DNA of 64,000 nt, from NCBI GenBank assembly GCA_018350325.1, contig JAEVLN010000021.1, positions 992,001 to 1,056,000 on the forward strand, read 5' to 3'. Shown here in pieces: positions 51,517-61,149 of the stretch (the stretch's first letter is position 1; every line of letters begins with the position of its first letter). The stretch comes from Globodera rostochiensis. Lineage: Eukaryota; Nematoda; Chromadorea; Rhabditida; Heteroderidae. The notes beneath the pieces were generated by a model that saw nothing but the letters and a program-made list of their open reading frames with translations, ran no database searches and had not been told where the DNA came from. The translations under genes and the position numbers were made by a program.

Positions 51517-54500
51517 CTAAAAATGTTGTTTTTTGATTGACTGCGCATAATTGGGCAATTCCAACAAAAAGGCAATGTTGGCATAAGCTCTCTAACAAAA
51601 CCATACAATTTTTGTTAAATTTATGCCACAACACCAAAAATTATCAATTTTTGTTAAATTTGAAGCCACAAAACCAAAATTATACAAATTTGTTAAATTT
51701 GAAGCTAGAACACCAAAAATTATACAATTTTTGTTAAATTTGAAGCTACAACACCAAAAATTATACAATTTTTGTTAAAGCCACAACACCAAAATTATAC
51801 AATTTTTGTTAAATTTGAAGCCACAACACCAAAATTATTCAATTTTTGTTAAATTTGAAGCCACAACACCAAAATTATTCAATTTTTGTTAAATTTAAAG
51901 CCACAACACCAATACAATTTTTGTTAAATATAAACCAAAAAAATTAAACAATTTTTGTTGAAGCCACACCACCAAGATTATACAATTTTTGTTAAATTTG
52001 AAGCCACACCACCAAAATTATACAATTTTTGTTAAATTTGAAGCCACAACACCAAAATTATATAATTTTTGTTAAATTTGAAGCTACAACACCAAAAATT
52101 ATACAATTTTTGTTAAAGCCACAACACCAAAATTATACAATTTTTGTTAAATTTGAAGCCACAACACCAAAATTATTCAATTTTTGTTAAATTTGAAGCC
52201 ACAACACCAAAATTATTCAATTTTTGTTAAATTTAAAGCCACAACACCAAAATTATACAATTTTTGTTAAATATAAACCAAAAAAATTAAACAATTTTTG
52301 TTGAAGCCACACCACCAAGATTATACAATTTTTGTTAAATTTGAAGCCACACCACCAAAATTATACAATTTTTGTTAAATTTGAAGCCACAACACCAAAA
52401 TTATATAATTTTTGTTAAATTTGAAGCTACAACACCAAAAATTATACAATTTTTGTTAAAGCCACAACACCAAAATTATACAATTTTTGTTAAATTTGAA
52501 GCCACAACACCAAAATTATTCAATTTTTGTTAAATTTAAAGCCACAACACCAAAATTATACAATTTTTGTTAAATATAAACCAAAAAAATTAAACAAAAA
52601 TACCCCAAGAATCGACAACCCCCAATTGCTCGCCTGTCTCGTAGGTCAGCTCGAACTTGACAGGGCCTCTTGAATATCTCAGCCGCGCAGAAATGATTAT
52701 GTCTGTGCCGGGCCCTTCTGCCTCAATCCAATTTTGGGACGGGGACACTTGGGCAATTGCCTCCGGGCAACAAAGTCTTGCACCTGAAAATGTGAAATAT
52801 TTTTAATTCCTCCTCCAAAGTCCAGCAGCTTTAACCTCGAGCCCGTTTGTCCTTTCGGAAATTGATTTCGATAAATGACTTGTGGCATGGCATATGTGAA
52901 CATTGTGACTCGATTTCCAATCGTTTGAGTTGAATTCGCAACTTTTTCCCATCTTTAGGCTAAATTGGTTTAATATTAAAATTCTTAAAGTTAACGCAAA
53001 TTACGACAAAATCAATATGATTAGGAATTACCGTAATTCTCCAAATGCATAAGCATCTAGGTTTACTTCAACAAAAAATTTCAGTATCTAGCGTCCGGGT
53101 CTGCCAATCGGCGTCCAATTCTCTGATCCCGTCCATCTTGTTTTTGCATTCGACGTCTAATTATGATTTAGAATTTATAAAAATTATTTATTTAATTTTC
53201 TTACTTTCTTGAAGTTCTTCACAGTGATTTCCTCCATAACCCTCGGGACAAAAGCATTCTGTGCAAAGCCTGGGGTTGGGATAGCCGCCATTTTGGCACA
53301 AATTTTCTGCATCACACTTGTCTAAATATGTAAGACATATAATTGCAATTAATTTATATCAAAATATTAAGTTTGAAATTAAAAATTTAAATATCAATTT
53401 CAATTACGTCTGCAATACATGTAATTGATTATTGCCAAATCTTTGAATGACGGCTTTTCCGTTTGGCCAATTGTTTGTTGGTAGAAGCGGTTGAGTGTAA
53501 TTTTGTCGTAAGAACTAGAATAATCGACTCAAAATGGTTTAATTTGTTAAAACAAAATCCAAATATTTTGGAAAAATTCGTAAATCGGCAAAACTCGAAA
53601 ATCCATGTGAAGAGCTGCAATTTCCAACCCCCCGAATTGTTGAAAAACTGTTGGTTATAGAAACATGGTTAAAAACTCCCATTTGATGTATAAAATAAAG
53701 ATTTGCTATATTTTGATACATTTTTTAAAATGTACTGTTTTTGACCATAAAATCTTCTATTTTGATCCCAATGTACTGATTTTAAAAATTTTAGTTACGC
53801 GCCCTGGTTAATTGCACTTACTTATGATCACTTATCATTGGAGGATAGTGCATTATCGAGCCGTAGTCATAGGGAAACCCATAATTTGCAGTCCATTGTG
53901 CATTTTCTTTGTCGAACGGGTTCAATTTGATGTAACTGTACGCGTCGCGACGTTGATGTTCATGCTGCAGGCCGAGTGCATGCAAAAGCTCGTGAACACC
54001 AGTATACATCTATTTATAATATTAATTTGAATGACAATTAAACAAAACCAGTGGCCTCATGCTCGTCTCGTGGTTAAGCGCTAAACCGTGGTTAACGACG
54101 TAAACCACGATTAAAAATTTCAAAACATTATGCTCATCTTCTTATTGTTAACCGTGGTTAAGGCTTAACCGTGGTTCCGTTAACCACGGTATGTTCCCTC
54201 CTTAACCATAGTTAACGGAATGTTAACCGTGGTTTACCAAAAATCCTATGCTCATCTAACCGTGGTTTATTTTTTCTTAAGAGTTTTTAACCACAACTCG
54301 AGGAGTGGTTAAGGATTTATTTATGTTAAAAAAATATTTTGAATATGTTAAAAACTAAAAATAGATCTTTAAATTGGTTTATTTGAATGTTTTTAATATT
54401 TATGGATTGTCCTTGTTTTTAAATTTTTTGTTATGTTTTTTTTAAACTTGATGGAAAAATAGAGTTTATTTAGTTATCACTAGAAATAATCATTAGGAGG

Positions 54501-57500
54501 CATTTAAATTAATTTTATGATCATAGTAGGTCTGGCGCTCAGTTGGGAGAATGGGACATTTAAGCCCCGACGCCATTTGAGCGCCCGCCGTCGTAACCAC
54601 GGTTTACCTCACTGTTGCCTTAACCATGGTTTAGTTAACCACGGTTAATGACGAGCATACCGGTTAAGGTCGACTGTTAACCACGGTTAACTAAACCATG
54701 GTTAAGCCGTTAACCATGGTTTACTAAACCACGAGACGAGCATGAGGCCCCAGGACTGCGATATGTACTTGGATACCAAGTACAGCACTTGGAAACGGAC
54801 CCCCTCGTACTTACAAATCTAGAGCCGTAGGTACTTGAAAGTAAGAATCTGGCGTGGGTGTTGAAAGGAAGTTTAATGGAGAAAATCATGTTTTGGCATT
54901 GTGTATATTTTCAATAGAAAATATCCATTTTTTTAATCAAAAATGAGTCCTCTTAGATCTCTTGAAGATTTATATTTTTCAGCCTTAAAAATGTCATATT
55001 TTGGGAGCTGATTGCCATATTTTCTCGCAGATGAGTTGAGCTCCCTGGCCTTGAACTAAACAAACTTTTTGGCAATTTAACGAGAGTTCTTGCCAGCCCA
55101 TGGATTGACCCATAAACGAATCGCCGCATCTGTCTCGTTTGCCGTTGTCGACAATTTGAATGCCTTTTGTGTCGTTGGTCTTGTCAAAGGTGAAATCGAC
55201 GCAAGTTTTCTCCCTAAATTTGGCGATTATTAATAATTATTTTTAATTAAAATCTATGTAAAACCATACATAATCCATGCGACACCTCTGCTAATTGTGG
55301 CTATTGCGAAACTAATTTGGTCGCCCACTGAAAATAAATTTTTGTACGTTTGCAACAAATTTTCCTTTTTTTTTGGTTTACATGATACTGTGTCAAATCT
55401 GATCGGAATTGGAAACTTTGTCCATATTCGGACACCTCTCATATGCTGCCGCTTCTGCCGTCTGGGCTTTTTGTCCAATTTTGATGAATTCCGGCATTTC
55501 GCGCACACTTAGATAGAAACAAATATTAATTCAATTTATAAATAGAAATTGATCAGCTAAATTTATGATTTTAAAAATATAATTAAATCACTTTCCACGT
55601 AGTAGTCGTGTTGTCCCTGTGCTTGATCTTTCGTATACAATACATCGCCCGCTTCCAACGGGTCTTTCGTCAATGTGTCATTAGATGACATTTTAGTCGA
55701 TGGAAAAGACATGTTGTCCCATGGAGGCCGCATGAATGGCTTCAGATCCTCCTTAAAATAATTTTATTAAATTTAAATTAATAAATTGTAAATCCACCGG
55801 AGTTGGAGTCCGTCCTGGACTAATGCAAATTTCGGTTGGATTGTAAGGAGCACACCATTCTTGCATCTCATCAACTTTCTTCAATGTTTCTCGAATCGGT
55901 TCACAATTGTCACCCAAAATGTCGCATCTTGATGGATGTATCTAAAAGTTCAAATACCAAACATTTCTTTTTTGTGTGCCCTTCTAACAATGTCCGGGTT
56001 GTCCTGGTAAGGCCGCAAATTTGTTTTACTAGTGATCAACTTTGTAAATTCCGGCTTTATTTGGATGAAAATCCTCAAAGCCTCATTCAACGGTGAGATA
56101 AAATGAATAACTTTTGACCAATTCCCATTAATTTGTTCATTAACAATGGAATTCAGAACTGTTCCTTTGATAGATTCCTAAACAGCGCGATTAAGCTTTT
56201 TCAAAATTTTAAATCATTATTTATAAATAGGTTGAGCCCCGTCCCCGAACCCCGACTTTTTTTAGTCGGGGTTTTTGTCCCCGACCCCGACTTTTTTGAA
56301 TTTTGGTCGGGGACGAAAACCCCCATTCCGACTTTTCTCGCCCCCGAGGGGTCGGGGCTCAACCCTATTTATTAATTTAATTTTGTTTTTGCATCAATCA
56401 GTTACCGCATGAATTTCACTCGGTTGCTGTCCCAATTCAGTGAATGAAAAGGGAACATATCTCAGAAGTTTAGAAACTTCGCCAAATTTAAATCGGATTC
56501 CCGCAACGTGCTGATGCTTAAATCAATGCTTTAAATAGTGGCTTCTTTTCCACAAATTACATTTGTACAGAGGATGAAAACTCCAAACGGGACTCAAATG
56601 CCAATATTTGTTTTTTGGCATCGCGGTGCATGCAAATTCGAACTCGGAAGCCAGCAACAAACGGAGCTTGGCTGAGGCGTTTTTGACAAGTTTCGGCAAT
56701 TTCCTTGTTCATGTGGGTTTGATTATTGATGCTTTTGTAGCAAGCATATAACTCCAGGGATCTAAAATTGGAATATTGTCTTGTAAGTGCCATTAATTGT
56801 GAGGAGAAGCACTTGTTGCAAACGGATGTGGTTGGCACTTTTGAGCACGCGTTGAACTGGTCTTTGTTTGCCACTTCACTGACTTTTGTATAATTGTCTT
56901 GTATATGGTCGGCTTTATTATTTCTTTGGTGAGCAGCACATGCAATCAAATAAGGTGAAATGGAAATGTTCAACGAAAATTTTTGAATGTCCATGGGGAA
57001 CTCAATTTGCATCCAGTTGGTGCCGAAATGGTCGACATGCTGTGCCTTTGGCATTACTGGGCTGAGCTGAAATCCGAATGTGTTATAATTAAAATATTTA
57101 AACAGTTTCCAAATTTATTTACAACAATGATGTTCGCCTTGCTCAGTCGAGCAGAAATTCGCTATTTCGAACATACCATTGTCTCTATTAAAGTTTCTGT
57201 TGTAGGACAAATCCTTTTTTTGGAATTTTCTTTTTGTTGAAATTTTCACAGATGGAGAGCCCTTTTTTGGATCAGAGACCACTTTGCTGTAATTTTCTCG
57301 GTTGAAGAATCCTTTTTTGAAATTTTTTCAACTTGATTGTTTTTTGTTGGAATTTTCACGGACGATTGGAAAATCCTTTTTTGTATTGGAGACTTCTTTG
57401 CTGGAATTTTCTCGGTTGAAGAATCCTTTTTTGGAATTTTCTCGGTGTGAGTGTTTTTTGTTGGAATTTTCACGGTTGGAGAGTCTTTTTTTGGATCGGA

Positions 57501-58390
57501 GACTCCTTTGCTGGATTTTTTAGGTTGAAGAATCCTTTGTTGAAATTCTCACAGTTGAAGAGTCCTTTGCAGTTCCAGTTTGTGGTTCCATTTCCTTTAG
57601 TGTTTCCCATTTAGCCGCACACTTCAAGAACAAATTTATATTAATTTAATAAATTAATCAATAATAACAAGTAATTTTTACCTTTGTCTTGCACAGTTTC
57701 GCATCCTTTTTCCCAATGGATTGACGGATTTCCATGGCGGCAATTTGAAATGGCATGACGTCAAAGTCGATCATGTATGCACCGTAACGAAGTGCGTTCT
57801 GATACTCCTCTCCAGCAGATTGACCGCCCGATGTCAATTCTAAACAAAAATAAAAAATAACTTAGTGATTTTGAAAAACCTTTGATGATGTTGATTTCCG
57901 GATGCTTCGAGACGTTGCTCAAACTCTTGCTTAATTAGCTGAATTAATTGTTAAATTTACACAATGGCATTCACCTGCCAAAGGATGATTCCAATGGCAT
58001 CATTCCAGTAATGTCCTGGTTGATTCGTACGGCGTGCCATCCTTTAGTCCCGTCATTTCCGGCACATTCATAGGCAATGCTCGCATTCGGACTGTTCACT
58101 CTAAAACGATTTGCGGCTTTCCAATTCCCCGAATCCTTGGCCAATTTGCTTTGATAGCAGATGAGATGGCTAAATTAAAAAATAATTATTAATTAGTCAA
58201 CATTATAAATACGATTGGCAATTTTCGTCCAGACTGAACAATTCGTTTTCGCACATGTTCCATATTTTGTCAGGCGGTTCGCTGGAACATTGAGAATTTA
58301 ATAAAAATATATAATCAACATAAATTACTTTACGTGGACACCGCATGCCTTCAGGGCAATAAGAAGAAGCCCAAGTTTAAGCAAAATCAT
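50867..58390 (-). CDS. Astacin (M12A) zinc metalloprotease with EGF and CUB domains, multi-exon gene
   Basis: Secreted protease of the nematode NAS type, which cleaves extracellular proteins such as cuticle or matrix. I placed 23 exons on the minus strand: 58334-58390, 58213-58281, 57975-58169, 57880-57929, 57682-57839, 57553-57621, 56569-57066, 56406-56516, 55989-56177, 55798-55941, 55592-55751, 55382-55507, 55270-55327, 55066-55213, 53822-54009, 53408-53514, 53205-53321, 53032-53156, 52836-52959, 52604-52783, 51338-51516, 51107-51154 and 50867-51058. All junctions are GT-AG, and every phase agrees except between exons 1 and 2. The product is about 1095 residues, longer than usual for the family because of a large N-terminal region. 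Oddities are one in-frame TGA in the first CUB exon (53068-53070) and the exon 1/2 phase conflict, so the locus may be decaying or carry sequence errors. The family assignment is certain; the exact model is less so. Confidence 0.9.
51590..52600. repeat. 39-bp minisatellite inside the CUB/C-terminal intron
   Basis: About 26 tandem units, most of 39 bp with 27-32 bp deletion variants, each carrying TTTTTGTTAAATTTGAAGCC and CACAACACC. A higher-order pattern is visible. A distinctive unit with TAAACCAAAAAAATTAAACA occurs at 51931, 52274 and 52577, so blocks of about 343 and 303 bp have been copied. The array fills the intron 51517-52603, enlarging it to 1.09 kb while leaving both splice sites intact. 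Confidence 0.93.
52604..53156 (-). CDS. CUB domain exons, with an in-frame TGA in the first
   Basis: Three exons (53032-53156, 52836-52959, 52604-52783). The first has a CUB-like start with Cys, LDADWQTRTLD and CIWRIT. The second gives PKDGKKLRIQLKRL and a paired Cys segment before KSFIEINFRKD. The third contains RLCCPEAIA and ends near VKFELTYETGEQ, the final strand of a CUB fold. The phases 1-0-1-1 join without error across both introns. TGA at 53068-53070 interrupts the first exon between TEIFC and SKPRCLCIW, with no internal intron that could remove it. This is either a nonsense mutation or a sequencing error. Confidence 0.8.
53205..53321 (-). CDS. EGF-like domain exon of the astacin gene
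   Basis: A single exon of 38 full codons bounded by ATATTTAG and GTAAGA. It reads KCDAENLCQNGGYPN, then a Cys-rich middle, then CFCPEGYGGNHCEE. The six Cys and the NGG and GYGG turns are those of an EGF-like module, which follows the catalytic domain directly in many nematode astacins. Both phases match the neighbouring exons. Confidence 0.9.
53408..55327 (-). CDS. Astacin catalytic domain exons (zinc site, Met-turn)
   Basis: Four exons (55270-55327, 55066-55213, 53822-54009, 53408-53514) join in consistent phase; the domain's first strand, IPIRFD, is in the exon before. AWIMEKTCVDF matches the conserved EKTC segment of the N-terminal lobe. The third exon holds VHELLHALGLQHEHQRRD, a complete HExxHxxGxxHExxRxD zinc-binding and catalytic motif (three His ligands and the Glu base). 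It also holds YGSIMHY, the Met-turn with its Tyr ligand. The last exon gives QQTIGQTEKPSFKDLAIINY ending at MYC, the standard domain end. All catalytic residues are present, so if expressed the protease should be active. The intron between the second and third exons (54010-55065) is about 1.06 kb instead of about 50 nt because it holds a palindromic MITE. Confidence 0.93.
54053..54749. mobile_element. 697-bp palindromic MITE in the astacin intron
   Basis: Both ends carry the same inverted sequence, GGCCTCATGCTCGTCTCGTG on the left and its complement on the right (54730-54749). The interior is built from many inverted copies of AACCGTGGTTAA/TTAACCACGGTT in clusters at about 54070-54300 and 54595-54735, so a single strand could fold into a long hairpin. 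No ORF for a transposase is present. I could not define a target duplication with confidence. It sits in the intron immediately before the zinc-motif exon. Confidence 0.85.
55382..58281 (-). CDS. Astacin N-terminal region and propeptide (exons 2-12)
   Basis: About 540 residues lie between the signal peptide and the catalytic domain, far more than the usual short astacin propeptide. The first half has scattered Cys residues (for example the stretch beginning EPPDKIWNMCENELFSLDEN) and matches no family I recognise. A 166-codon exon (56569-57066) carries eight Cys and two possible N-glycosylation sites. Near the end, EAGDVLYTKDQAQ fits the astacin FxGD Asp-switch that occupies the zinc site in the zymogen, although its first position is not Phe. 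It is followed by KKPRRQKRQ, a furin-like basic cleavage site, just before the mature N-terminus at VRIWTKFPIPIRFD. A separate gene ending in the repeat at 57.25-57.55 kb is possible, but the piece downstream would then lack a signal peptide. Confidence 0.75.
56228..56367. mobile_element. 140-bp hAT-like MITE in an astacin intron
   Basis: The element starts TAGGTTGAGCCCCGTCCCC and ends with the near-complement GGGGTCGGGGCTCAACCCTA. Flanking bases are TTTATAAA on the left and TTTATTAA on the right, an 8-bp target duplication with one mismatch. TAGG-type ends and 8-bp duplications are typical of hAT MITEs. The interior has several CCCCGAC/GTCGGGG inverted copies. It lies within the 228-nt intron 56178-56405 of the astacin gene. 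Confidence 0.75.
57246..57552. repeat. Degenerate repeat in or beside the astacin N-terminal coding region
   Basis: Short repeats of roughly 30-45 nt, read on the minus strand as variants of KDSSTEKIPAKKSP and VKIPTKN. They begin inside the reading frame of the exon at 57553-57621, which ends TAKDSST before a GTGAGA donor. The frame then hits stops and shifts several times, so I treat the array as intronic (intron 57067-57552). It may once have been, or in other alleles may still be, a Lys/Ser/Thr/Pro-rich linker. Confidence 0.6.
58334..58390 (-). CDS. Astacin gene exon 1: start codon and signal peptide
   Basis: The ATG at 58388-58390 opens a 19-codon exon beginning MILLKLGLLLIALKACG, a classical signal peptide with a leucine-rich core. 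No other ATG lies between it and the acceptor-like site 22 nt upstream. The donor is GTAAAG at 58333. The exon ends in phase 0, but exon 2 (58213-58281) reads sensibly only if entered in phase 2. No alternative donor, including GC donors, repairs this. Either one base is wrong in the assembly, translation starts elsewhere, or the allele is frameshifted. Confidence 0.65.
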
Positions 58391-58411
58391 ACGATGCTTT
58401 TGAGTTGTGTG

Positions 58412-58424
58412 ACTAAAATTTAAA
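58412..58424 (-). promoter_or_regulatory. Candidate spliced-leader trans-splice acceptor of the astacin gene
   Basis: Reading the minus strand, a T-rich run ends in AAATTTTAG followed by TCACACAAC, and the first ATG follows 22 nt later. This matches the acceptors of the cis introns in the same gene, but no donor or exon is visible upstream. In nematodes such an isolated 3' splice site just ahead of the start codon usually receives a spliced leader. A conventional 5' UTR intron is the alternative. Confidence 0.4.
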
Positions 58425-58664
58425 TAAATTGAATAAAAATGGACAAGTGTGATTGGAAGCAATGGGCAATCGCTTAAAAGCCAATGGAAATGAGTCATCC
58501 ATCCGCCACACCAGCAGATGAAATCAAAAACATCAGAAATTCAATCACAATCGTTTTTATACATCATTTTTTTTTTAAATTACTTTAAAGAAGAATAAAA
58601 CCCGCTTCGAGCCGTGAAATTTGGCGCAGTCTAAACATTCATGAATAAACTGATGGACTGAGAA

Positions 58665-60285
58665 CTTGGTTGTGTTTTTTAGTTCAATTTTACAATTGAA
58701 ACATAAACTTGCGAAATTGGTTGTGTTTTGGTTTAATTTAGAATTAAAATACAAACTTGCAAAATTGGTTGTGTTTTGGTTAAGTTTTAATTAAAACATA
58801 AACTTGCAAAATTGTTGTATTTTGGTTCACTTTCAATTGAAACGCAAACTTGAAAAATTGGTTGTGTTTTGGTTTAATTTAGAATTGAAATACAAACTTG
58901 CAAAATTGGTTGTGTTTTGGTTTAATTTAGAATTGAAATACAAACTTGCAAAATTGGTTGTGTTAGAATTGAAATACAAACTTGCAAAATTGGTTGTGTT
59001 TTGGGTTTAATTTATTTTTGAAATACAAACTTGCAAAATTGTTGTATTTTGGTTCACGTTCAATTAAAACACAAACTTGAAAAATTGGTTGTGTTTTGGT
59101 TTAATTTAGAATTGAAATACAAACTTGCAAAATTGTTGTATTTTGGTTCACGTTCAATTGAAACACAAACTTGAAAAATTGGTTGTGTTTTGGTTTAATT
59201 TAGAATTGAAATACAAACTTGCAAAATTGGTTGTGTTTTGGTCAATTTAGTATTGAAATAAACTTGAAAAATTGGTTGTGTTTTGGTTTAATTTAGAATT
59301 GAAATACAAACTTGCAAAATTGGTTGTGTTTTGGTTTAATTTAGAATTGAAATACAAACTTGCAAAATTGGTTGTGTTAGAATTGAAATACAAACTTGCA
59401 AAATTGGTTGTGTTTGGGTTTAATTTATTTTTGAAATACAAACTTGCAAAATTGTTGTATTTTGGTTCACGTTCAATTAAAACACAAACTTGAAAAATTG
59501 GTTGTGTTTTGGTTTAATTTAGAATTGAAATACATCTTGCAAAATTGTTGTATTTTGGTTCACGTTCAATTGAAACACAAACTTGAAAAATTGGTTGTGT
59601 TTTGGTTTAATTTAGAATTGAAATACAAACTTGCAAAATTGGTTGTGTTTTGGTCAATTTAGTATTGAAATAAACTTGCAAAATTGGTTGTGTTTTGGTT
59701 TAATTTAGAATTAAAACACAAACTTGCTTGGTTGTGTTTTGGTTTAATTTAGAATTGAAATACAAACTTGCAAAATTGGTTGTGTTAGAATTGAAATACA
59801 AACTTGCAAAATTGGTTGTGTTTGGGTTTAATTTATTTTTGAAATACAAACTTGCAAAATTGTTGTATTTTGGTTCACGTTCAATTGAAACACAAACTTG
59901 AAAAATTGGTTGTGTTTTGGTTTAATTTAGAATTGAAATACAAACTTGCAAAATTGTTGTTTTTTAGTTCAATTTTACAATTGAAACATAAACTTGCGAA
60001 ATTGGTTGTGTTTTGGTTTAATTTAGAATTAAAATACAAACTTGCAAAATTGGTTGTGTTTTGGTTAAGTTTTAATTAAAACATAAACTTGCAAAATTGT
60101 TGTATTTTGGTTCACTTTCAATTGAAACACAAACTTGCTTGGTTGTGTTTTGGTTTAATTTAGAATTGAAATACAAACTTGCAAAATTGGTTGTGTTTTG
60201 GTTTAAATTAGAATTAAAACACAAACTTGCAAAATTGGTTGTGTTTTGGTTTAATTTTACAATTGAACATAAACTTGCGAAAAAA
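58665..60285. repeat. 48-bp minisatellite upstream of the astacin start
   Basis: Roughly 35 units, most of 46-48 bp with 33-36 bp variants, each containing TTGGTTTAATTTAGAATTGA and AAACTTGCAAAATTGG. A longer block beginning TTAGTTCAATTTTACAATTG recurs about 1285 bp later (58681 and 59966), showing higher-order copying. Because 48 is a multiple of three, both strands show open frames with a 16-residue period (LVVFWFNLELKYKLAK); these are by-products, not genes. The array starts about 275 bp upstream of the start codon. Confidence 0.95.
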
Positions 60286-60628
60286 ACAAACAATGCCAAA
60301 CATGACAAATTTTTCAAGAAAATAGTTTTCAATTAAATATAAATTTTCCATCCAACATATTCGAAGACACATGATTAAAAATAAGAAAATGAAGGCCAAT
60401 AAATGAATTGCATTTTAACAGAACAATAAAATTGAGTCGGAAAAAAACTTCATTTAAAAAAAATATATTCATTGAATTTAAACTTGCAATTATTATTCGT
60501 AATTAAACAATTATTTATGGCAGACATAACATTAACTTTATTGTTTTAGCATTAATTTAGACACTATCTTTGTAATATTCATTGAAATAAGTTTTTTAAT
60601 TTTTCATTTGTAAGGCATCGATTAAATG

Positions 60629-60730
60629 TTAATTGTATATGGGTGCCGTCGCTATATGCGTGTATTCTTCATTGGTGCTGTCATCCATCATACAGCTCGT
60701 GGTGACAACCCAACCAATTTTTTCTTCCAT
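60629..60730 (-). CDS. Terminal exon or 33-residue ORF of an unidentified minus-strand gene
   Basis: The frame runs from ATG at 60728-60730 to TAA at 60629-60631 and reads MEEKIGWVVTTSCMMDDS followed by TNEEYTHIATAPIYN. The composition is far richer in GC and charged residues than the surrounding DNA. It could be a complete tiny ORF. It could also be the last exon of a gene whose acceptor is the AG at TATGGAAG in front of it. The acidic, Tyr-containing end resembles a cytoplasmic tail, but no family is recognised. Confidence 0.4.
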   Translation of the reverse strand: MEEKIGWVVTTSCMMDDSTNEEYTHIATAPIYN

Positions 60731-61149
60731 AAGTTATAATTTACTTTTTATCTATTTATTTAATAGTTAAACTTTGCTAGGATTCACTTTTTGAATCAAA
60801 ATATTTCGATTGTAATTTATTGGATATTGATTCATATATCTTCTGTTGATTTCATTAAAATACTTTTACCTGAAAATGAATTTATTTTCAAGATTTATTA
60901 TTTATTTAATTTAATATTTTTTTTATGGTTTGCAAATTTGATTGTAGTTTTTTTTCACACGAAAATTAAATTGAGCAATCGCTTTAAGATTTATAATTTC
61001 AAAATCAAACTTGTATTTAGTGTTAAAAATTAGTAAAAATGGAGGCCAGATTCGGATTCACGACCCTGTTAATTCCAGAAGCATAAGAAATTTTTTTAAA
61101 GAATTTTTTTGTTATCAGATAACGGAATACTTTTTCATCAACCATTTAT

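Noticed and set aside
51537..51737. 66-codon plus-strand frame
   Set aside because: It runs antisense through the astacin exon edge into the 39-bp minisatellite.
51590..52600. Possible CRISPR-like array
   Set aside because: Units are contiguous with no unique spacers; it is an intronic minisatellite in a eukaryotic gene.
53429..54030. Plus-strand frames around the catalytic exons
   Set aside because: They are shadows of the minus-strand astacin exons, whose zinc motif fixes the true frame.
55989..56021. A 16-nt intron at the end of the exon near 55.96 kb
   Set aside because: GTATTTGAACTTTTAG has the right ends but is too short to splice; using the upstream GTTAGA donor gives a 47-nt intron and keeps the phase.
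58804..60336. Several 60-86 codon frames on both strands with LVVFWFNLELKYKLAK-type repeats
   Set aside because: They are translations of the 48-bp minisatellite, whose period is a multiple of three; both strands are open and there is no non-repeat sequence or start context.
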